The translations under genes and the position numbers were made by a program. A stretch of DNA of 12,719 nucleotides from Pseudomonadota bacterium. Lineage in GTDB: Bacteria > Pseudomonadota > Gammaproteobacteria > Burkholderiales > SG8-39. Each line of letters begins with the position of its first letter. Within the stretch, counting starts at the first letter, position 1. The stretch lies in contig JAJZUK010000005.1 in NCBI GenBank assembly GCA_021847125.1, forward strand, positions 1 to 12,719, in the 5' to 3' direction. The notes beneath the pieces were generated by a model. It saw nothing but the letters and a program-made list of their open reading frames with translations. It searched no databases and was not told the DNA's origin. This document shows positions 8,675-12,719 of this stretch, in pieces.

Positions 8675-9316
8675 ATGTTGAAACAGCTGGCAGCGGCTTT
8701 GATCGTATTTTTCGTCGCGGGCGCGGCCCAGGCCCAGCCCACGGCGGGCGTCGAGTACCGTAACCTTGCCACGGCGCAGCCTACGGACGCCCCCGGAAAA
8801 ATCGAAGTCCTTGAGTTCTTCTGGTACGGCTGCCCGCATTGCTACAACTTCGAGCCCGTAATCACCCCTTGGGTAAAGAAACTGCCCAAGGACGTGCAAT
8901 TCCGCCGCATGCCGGCCATGTTCAACGACGAGTATGCGCAAGGCGCGCGCGCCTTTTTTGCACTCGAAGCGATAGGCGAGGAGGAGCGCCTGCACAAAGC
9001 GCTGTTCGAAGCGGCACACACCGGCTCCAGGCTCAGGATCGCCGACGAAGCGGCGCTTACCGGATGGCTGGGCAAGCACGGCGTGGACACCAAGAAATTC
9101 GCCGCGGCCTATCGTTCTTTCAGCGTCGAAGGCAAGTTGAAGCGCGCCGCCCAACTGACTCAGGCGTACAAAATCGAGGGCGTGCCTTCGATGGCGGTGA
9201 ATGGCAAGTATGTCGTCATCACCGATAACATCAAGTCGTTCGAGCATTTGCTCGCCACCACCGACTTTCTGATCGAGCAATCGCGCAAGAAAGGCGGCAA
9301 GCCCCCGTCGAAATAA
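8675..9316 (+). CDS. dsbA: Thiol:disulfide interchange protein DsbA (CPHC type)
   Basis: A 213-residue periplasmic thioredoxin-fold oxidase that introduces disulfides into exported proteins and is normally reoxidised by DsbB. A signal peptide (MLKQLAAALIVFFVAGAAQA) is followed by mature protein. The active site is C53-P-H-C56 in FFWYGCPHCYNFEP, the classic strongly oxidising dipeptide. The helical insertion follows, and the cis-proline loop is GVPSMAVNGKY. A GGAG at 8662-8665 lies 9 bp before the ATG. It is the last gene of the tight argS-SPOR-dsbA run and converges on the rhodanese-like gene 19 bp away. It is the first of two dsbA paralogues in this window. Confidence 0.95.
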   Translation: MLKQLAAALIVFFVAGAAQAQPTAGVEYRNLATAQPTDAPGKIEVLEFFWYGCPHCYNFEPVITPWVKKLPKDVQFRRMPAMFNDEYAQGARAFFALEAIGEEERLHKALFEAAHTGSRLRIADEAALTGWLGKHGVDTKKFAAAYRSFSVEGKLKRAAQLTQAYKIEGVPSMAVNGKYVVITDNIKSFEHLLATTDFLIEQSRKKGGKPPSK

Positions 9317-9323
9317 CAGGCTT

Positions 9324-9349
9324 CGGGCGGACGCTTCAGCGACCGCCCG
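9324..9349. terminator. Hairpin between convergent dsbA and rhodanese-like genes
   Basis: CGGGCGG (9324-9330) pairs with CCGCCCG (9343-9349) around a 12-nt loop that can form an inner GCT/AGC pair. It sits in the 19-bp convergent gap and overlaps the last codons of the minus-strand gene. GGTTTTGG follows on the + strand, a poor U tract. A bidirectional terminator is plausible but unproven. Confidence 0.3.
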
Positions 9350-9914
9350 CGGTTTTGGCCGCAGACAAGGCTGCGGCAGTCCAGGCGTCGACTCCGCCAC
9401 GATACCAATAAACCCTGTCGTAGCCCGCAGCCACGGCGCGCAGCGCCGCGTTGTAGGAAAGCCAGCATTGCGGGCTGGCGCAGAAAAAAACCAGGGGTCT
9501 GGACTTGTCGCCACCGGCGAGCCGCCCCAGGATCTGGGTCAGTTCCGCCTGAACCGGGTCCAGAAAATTCGTGCCGTGGCCGGCGCCCGAGAGCCATACC
9601 GCGCCGGCCAGGGTCACGTGCCCCCGCTCCGACAGCACATCGATCAGGATGGGTTTATCCGGCCCGGCCAGCATCGCCTGAAGTTGCATAGTCCCTACCA
9701 CCTGTGCGCCTGGAATCGCTAGCGGCGTAGGCCCATGATAAGGCGGCTGGCGCAGCCGGTTCGTCGGTGCAATGCCCCAATCGCGCTGCTCGTCGGCGTA
9801 GTAGGCAGGCTCGCCCGCCTGCGCGCCAGCCGCCAGAAGCAGCCCCGCGCAAACCAGGGTGCGCAGCGCAAACGCTGCGGCGTCGGGGACGCGTTTGTTG
9901 CGGCCGGGGAGCAC
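9336..9914 (-). CDS. Exported rhodanese-like protein with a C-x4-CW active loop
   Basis: From the GTG at 9912-9914 this gives 192 residues: a basic N-terminus (LPGRNKRVPDAAAF), a hydrophobic signal segment LRTLVCAGLLLAAGAQA, then a periplasmic domain. The fold markers are rhodanese-like: PILIDVLSERGHVTLAGAVW early, then LVFFCASPQCWLSYNAA with the catalytic-type Cys145 plus a second Cys150 and Trp151, and GYDRVYWYRGGVDAW at the end. It resembles the exported CxxCW-motif rhodanese proteins found near PQQ-dependent oxidation genes, but the cysteine spacing is wider here and no PQQ genes are in view. It could carry sulfur or a redox disulfide. The start is uncertain: the frame stays open to a TTG at 10040, and no good ribosome site is seen at either. 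Confidence 0.75.
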   Translation of the reverse strand: MLPGRNKRVPDAAAFALRTLVCAGLLLAAGAQAGEPAYYADEQRDWGIAPTNRLRQPPYHGPTPLAIPGAQVVGTMQLQAMLAGPDKPILIDVLSERGHVTLAGAVWLSGAGHGTNFLDPVQAELTQILGRLAGGDKSRPLVFFCASPQCWLSYNAALRAVAAGYDRVYWYRGGVDAWTAAALSAAKTAGGR

Positions 9915-10074
9915 GCAACGAGAATAATGGCCGAACCCATACTGCACAAGCGCTTTGGCAAACTCTCCGAGATGAGCATAATATTCAAACCCCGAACTTG
10001 AAATCTGCTGCAACCCGAATGTTGCAGCCGGCCGATTCAAGGGAGTATGAGGGAAGGCGCCCGCAGGTCTCGAT

Positions 10075-10133
10075 CCCGTCTCCTCCGTCCCGCTAGACGG
10101 GAAACGGGAAAAATCCCCTCGGGGAATTTCCCC
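10075..10133 (+). promoter_or_regulatory. Overlapping hairpins in the leader of the second dsbA
   Basis: CCCGTC (10075-10080) pairs with GACGGG (10096-10101), or TCCCG (10088-10092) with CGGGA (10098-10102). Next, TCCCCTCGGGGA (10114-10125) and GGGGAATTTCCCC (10121-10133) share the same GGGGA, so only one can form at a time. They lie 33-90 bp before the start codon. A regulatory leader or a worn repeat are both possible. Confidence 0.4.
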
Positions 10134-10165
10134 TCATTTTGATATCAACTCTAAGGAACCGAGCC

Positions 10166-10804
10166 ATGATCTTCCTCAGAACAGCCTTCGCCGCGTTGTT
10201 GCTGGCGCTCGCTGCGTCAGGGGCCCAGGCGCAGTCCGTGGCGCAATTCGGCCGCGATTACATCCGCCTCGACCCGCCGCGGGCGGTGACCAGCGGCGAG
10301 CGGATAGAAGTCATCGAATTCTTCTACTACGGTTGTCCCGTCTGCTATGAGCTCGAGCCTACGCTGTCGCGCTGGATTTTCAACGCGCCCGGTTCGGTCG
10401 CTCTGCGCCGCGTGCCGGTGCTGTCTTCGGACAACTGGGACAATTTCGCCAAACTGTTCTACACCCTCGAAGCCATGGGCCAGCTGACGCGGCTGCATTG
10501 GCCGGTGTACGACAACTTTCATTTCAACGGCGTGAAGCTGAACGACGAGCCGGTCATGGCCGGATGGGTGTCCCACAACGGCCTGGACAAGCAAAAATTC
10601 ACCGACACCTATCGCTCGCCGGAAATCCAGGCGAAGCTGGCCAGCGCGCGCGCGATGACCCAGAGCTACGAGATCAAGGGCGTACCGAGCATCGTGGTGG
10701 ACGGCAAATTCCTTACTTCGGCAAACATGGCCGGCGGCACGCGCGAACTGATGGCCGTGGTCGACCAGCTGGTCGAGCTGGCACGCAAGGAGCGCGCGAA
10801 ATAG
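10166..10804 (+). CDS. DsbA-family thiol:disulfide oxidoreductase (CPVC type)
   Basis: A 212-residue periplasmic DsbA paralogue. I chose the ATG at 10166 because AAGGAA (10153-10158) precedes it and it gives a clean signal peptide (MIFLRTAFAALLLALAASGA, then QAQS). A start at 10139 adds nine residues without support. The active site is C57-P-V-C60 in FFYYGCPVCYELEP, the insertion includes LFYTLEAMGQL, and the cis-proline loop is GVPSIVVDGKFLT. Val in place of the second-position His of CPHC should make the protein less oxidising and may point to a special substrate or partner. It is divergent from the rhodanese-like gene, sharing a ~250-bp upstream region, and is followed after 44 bp by the BtuF-like gene. 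Confidence 0.92.
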   Translation: MIFLRTAFAALLLALAASGAQAQSVAQFGRDYIRLDPPRAVTSGERIEVIEFFYYGCPVCYELEPTLSRWIFNAPGSVALRRVPVLSSDNWDNFAKLFYTLEAMGQLTRLHWPVYDNFHFNGVKLNDEPVMAGWVSHNGLDKQKFTDTYRSPEIQAKLASARAMTQSYEIKGVPSIVVDGKFLTSANMAGGTRELMAVVDQLVELARKERAK

Positions 10805-10848
10805 CCGCACCCGGCGCGAGCCGCGCGATCCGTCGATCCAAGCGCGGC

Positions 10849-11658
10849 ATGTGGCTCGACGCCGCCGGCACGCAGCACAGCCGGGCGGACGGCCCGGCGC
10901 GCATCGTTTCGCTGGTGCCCTCGATCACGGAGCTGGTATGTGAACTCGGCCTGGGTGGACAACTGGTCGGTCGCACCGGGTTCTGCGTGCATCCGCGCGC
11001 GGCCCTGAAGTCCGTGCCGAAAGTGGGGGGCACCAAGGACCTGGACCTCGCCAAGGTGCGCGCGCTGGCGCCGACACACGTGCTGCTCAATATCGACGAG
11101 AACGAGAAGCCGGCCGCCGCGGCGCTGGCGCAGTTCGTGCCGCACCTGATCGTAACCCACCCGCTGGATCCGCTCGATAACCCGCCGCTGTACCGGATGA
11201 TAGGCGGAATATTCGGGCGAGAAGACAGAGCCGAAGCGCTGTGCGCGCAATTTGAGCAGGCTTACGACGCACTTCGGCAGGCCGCCCTCGCCTGGCCGCG
11301 CCAGAGCGTGCTCTACCTGATCTGGAAGGATCCGTGGATGACAGTTGCGCGCGACACTTATATCTCGCGCACGCTTGCGCTCGCCGGCTGGGATACCGTG
11401 CCGGCGCAATCTGCGCATCGCTATCCCCGACTGGAGCTGGACCAGGCGCTGCTGCGGGATGCGGACCGGGTGCTGCTCGCCAGCGAACCGTATCGCTTTG
11501 GCGAGCGCCATGCCGCCGACCTGCGCGCCCTGCCGGTCATGCAAGGCAAAGCGGTGGCGCTGATCGACGGCGAGATGACGTCCTGGTACGGCAGCCGCGC
11601 GATCGCGGGGATGGATTATCTGCGCCGGCTGAGGGCCCGGCTATACGCGGCGACTTAA
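10849..11658 (+). CDS. Cobalamin-binding / helical-backbone metal receptor protein (BtuF-like)
   Basis: A 269-residue protein of the TroA-like class III substrate-binding superfamily. The N-terminal lobe has RIVSLVPSITELVCELGLG, LVGRTGFCVHP, and VPKVGGTKDLDLAKVRALAP with THVLLNI. The linking helix and C-terminal lobe follow, with VLYLIWKDPWMTVARDTYIS and SEPYRFGERHAADL. These blocks match BtuF and its relatives that bind vitamin B12. No signal peptide is visible after the ATG at 10849-10851, unlike classical periplasmic BtuF; this is also seen in a set of proteobacterial relatives annotated only as cobalamin-binding. The ribosome site is weak (AGCGCGG). No btuB, btuC or btuD genes are in view, so the partner and the ligand are inference. 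Confidence 0.8.
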   Translation: MWLDAAGTQHSRADGPARIVSLVPSITELVCELGLGGQLVGRTGFCVHPRAALKSVPKVGGTKDLDLAKVRALAPTHVLLNIDENEKPAAAALAQFVPHLIVTHPLDPLDNPPLYRMIGGIFGREDRAEALCAQFEQAYDALRQAALAWPRQSVLYLIWKDPWMTVARDTYISRTLALAGWDTVPAQSAHRYPRLELDQALLRDADRVLLASEPYRFGERHAADLRALPVMQGKAVALIDGEMTSWYGSRAIAGMDYLRRLRARLYAAT

Positions 11659-11719
11659 ATCGCGCCTCCGGTAGTCGCAGCGTTGCCATTCTTTGCGCGG
11701 CCGGCATCCCGTCCGCGCG

Positions 11720-11770
11720 GATCGTCGATTGCGCGCGGATGAAAAGCGTATCCGCGCACAATCGACGATC
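11720..11770. repeat. Long inverted repeat, first of a pair (21-bp arms, 9-nt loop)
   Basis: The arms at 11720-11740 and 11750-11770 pair at 20 of 21 positions. The left arm starts GATCGTCGATTG and ends GCGCGGAT, and the loop is GAAAAGCGT. It ends 61 bp downstream of the BtuF-like stop. It may act as a terminator structure, but no T run follows. Confidence 0.7.
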
Positions 11771-11811
11771 TTGGATAAGACCAACCCCAAGCCACCCTTG
11801 CTTTTACCCAT

Positions 11812-11862
11812 AACCGCGTCTTCTGCACGGATATGTTTTTCATCCGTGCAGAAGACGCGGTT
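11812..11862. repeat. Long perfect inverted repeat, second of a pair (21-bp arms, 9-nt loop)
   Basis: The arms at 11812-11832 and 11842-11862 are perfectly complementary (left arm AACCGCGTCTTC...CACGGAT). On the minus strand the centre reads CGGATGAAAAACATATCCG, close to CGGATGAAAAGCGTATCCG of the first hairpin, so the two are inverted copies of one repeat type with the same arm and loop lengths but different outer stem sequence. Confidence 0.75.
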
Positions 11863-11910
11863 GGCGCGCGGAGCGCGCAATGGTCGCTTTTGGCATGGGA
11901 CGGCAATTAG

Positions 11911-12042
11911 CAGGGTGTTGAAAAAGGGGGCGACGCCCCCTTTTAGATCCCCCAAATCAGGGCTATTGAAAAACGCTTCCCTCTGAGAGATTGCTATGCT
12001 GACGAGCACTTTGGTGTCAGGGAAGCGTTTTTCAACAGCCTG
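11911..12042. mobile_element. MITE-like element, 132 bp, with terminal inverted repeats and TTAG duplication
   Basis: The left end CAGGGTGTTGAAAAA (11911-11925) and right end TTTTTCAACAGCCTG (12028-12042) are inverted repeats with one mismatch in 15. The element is flanked directly by TTAG (11907-11910) and TTAG (12043-12046), a likely target duplication. Inside are the hairpin AAAAGGGGGCGACGCCCCCTTTT (11922-11944, arms of 11 around one A), a segment ATCCCCCAAATCAGGG, and a perfect 17-bp inverted repeat TTGAAAAACGCTTCCCT (11966-11982) / AGGGAAGCGTTTTTCAA (12019-12035). It has no coding capacity, so it would need a transposase in trans; the end sequence resembles those of some IS families, but I cannot name one safely. 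Confidence 0.6.
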
Positions 12043-12093
12043 TTAGGACGTCGAATATAGCCGGGCAGGATGCAAGCGCATAGATGCGCCGAA

Positions 12094-12110
12094 GCGCGGC
12101 TATCCCGCGC
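12094..12110 (-). terminator. Hairpin directly after the phaC stop
   Basis: Reading leftward, the phaC TAA (12113-12111) is followed at once by GCGCGG-GATAG-CCGCGC, a 6-bp GC stem with a 5-nt loop. No U tract follows, so it is only a weak intrinsic-terminator candidate or a 3'-end protective hairpin. Confidence 0.3.
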
Positions 12111-12719
12111 TTATTTCGCCGGTCCTGTTTTCGGCTTCGCCTTCTCCGCGCCGAGGCGCAGGCTGACGTAAGCGCCGGGGGCGTCTTCGATCACCTTGAG
12201 CTTGCCGTCCCCGGGCACGCGCGCCGCGACTTTGATGCCGCCGTTGTTCTCGTCCATCCACGCCTGCCAGTTGCCCCACCACGAACCTTCATGGCGTACC
12301 GCCGCCGCAAGCCACTCGTCCGAATTCTCCGGAAGCTCCGCATTGGTCCAGTAGCAGTATTTGTTCGCCGCCGGCGGATTGACGATGCCGGCGATATGGC
12401 CCGAGCCGCCGAGCACGAAACGCACCTTCCCGGACAGCGCGCGCGCCCCCTTGTACACCGATTTCCAGGGCGCGATGTGGTCCTCGGCGGTGGAAATGAA
12501 ATACGCCGGGATCTTGATCTTGCCGATATCGACCGGCACGCCGTCCAGGCTGATGCCGCCCGGGTCCTTCAACTTGTTGCCCAGATACATGTTGCGCAGG
12601 TAGAAGCTGTGCATTTTCGCCGGCATGCGCGTCGAATCCGAGTTCCAGTAGAGCAGGTCGAACGGGAACGGATCCTTGCCCATCAGGTAGTTGTTCACCA
12701 CGAACGACCAGATGAGATC
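12111..12719 (-). CDS. phaC: Class I poly(3-hydroxyalkanoate) synthase, C-terminal part (5' end outside window)
   Basis: The last 202 residues of a PHA polymerase, which links 3-hydroxyacyl-CoA units into storage polyester at the granule surface. The visible part opens DLIWSFVVNNYLMGKDPFPF and continues DLLYWNSDSTRMPAKMHSFY and LRNMYLGNKL, near-canonical class I PhaC. Two of the three catalytic residues are seen: Asp in STAEDHIAPW and His in GGSGHIAGIVNPPAANKYCY. The nucleophile Cys (lipase-like box) lies upstream outside the window. The frame is open to the window edge, so the gene is cut, not broken. The C-terminus ends in a Lys/Pro-rich tail (LGAEKAKPKTGPAK). The organism probably makes PHA granules. 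The gene converges on the BtuF-like gene across the repeat region. Confidence 0.95.
   Translation of the reverse strand, partial: DLIWSFVVNNYLMGKDPFPFDLLYWNSDSTRMPAKMHSFYLRNMYLGNKLKDPGGISLDGVPVDIGKIKIPAYFISTAEDHIAPWKSVYKGARALSGKVRFVLGGSGHIAGIVNPPAANKYCYWTNAELPENSDEWLAAAVRHEGSWWGNWQAWMDENNGGIKVAARVPGDGKLKVIEDAPGAYVSLRLGAEKAKPKTGPAK

Larger units (their letters stand above)
11659..12110. other. 452-bp intergenic region made of hairpin repeats and a MITE-like element
   Basis: No credible gene lies here. From left to right it holds two 21/9/21 inverted repeats (11720-11770, 11812-11862), the GC-rich palindromic patch GCGCGCGGAGCGCGC (11864-11878), the 132-bp MITE-like element, and hairpins beside the phaC stop (ATAGCCG/CGGCTAT, 12057-12103). 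The flanking genes converge, so only terminators are needed. Confidence 0.6.

Noticed and set aside
11720..11862. CRISPR array
   Set aside because: The repeats are inverted, not direct, only two in number, and have no spacer regularity or cas genes nearby.
11641..12009. 122-codon minus-strand frame across the hairpin region
   Set aside because: It reads straight through inverted repeats and the MITE-like element; the open frame follows from the repeats, not from coding selection.

Overview
The window looks like a stretch of betaproteobacterial chromosome. It is high in GC, and it carries the order hemE - priA - argS - SPOR/FtsN-like - dsbA, which I recall as common in Betaproteobacteria (Nitrosomonadales/Rhodocyclales type). 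It ends in the C-terminal part of a class I polyhydroxyalkanoate synthase. The lineage is inferred from gene order and protein character only; no search was possible.

Left part (1 to about 2190) is an accessory scar. An ArsR-type metalloid/metal repressor gene reads leftward from what looks like a leaderless promoter. Beyond it lie three broken genes: a MerR-type regulator missing both ends, the first ~37 codons of a YafJ-like class II glutamine amidotransferase, and a P4-type tyrosine recombinase (integrase) with an internal deletion. The upstream side of the integrase holds about seven degenerate 10-11 bp iterons that run up to the start codon of the next gene. This is best read as the decayed end of an integrative element that landed just 5' of the EVE-domain gene.

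Middle part (2192 to 9316) is housekeeping on the + strand. It contains an EVE-domain protein and hemE (1 bp apart), then a 332-bp AT-richer gap with DnaA-box-like words, then priA, a 160-bp repeat-rich gap that also supplies the argS promoter, and then argS, the SPOR protein and dsbA, which are tightly packed. Functions are haem synthesis, replication restart, arginine charging, cell-envelope/division and periplasmic disulfide formation.

Right part (9317 to 12719): an exported rhodanese-like gene on the - strand sits between two dsbA paralogues with different active-site dipeptides (CPHC and CPVC), giving a small thiol-redox neighbourhood. A cobalamin-binding-type (BtuF-like) protein follows. 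A 452-bp gap then holds two twin 21/9/21 hairpins and a 132-bp MITE-like element with terminal inverted repeats and a TTAG duplication. Part of that element is shared (34 of 41 positions) with the repeat upstream of argS. The window closes inside phaC on the - strand.

I see no CRISPR array, rRNA, tRNA or intact defence system. The most unusual material is the non-coding repeat content and the integrase-associated iterons.
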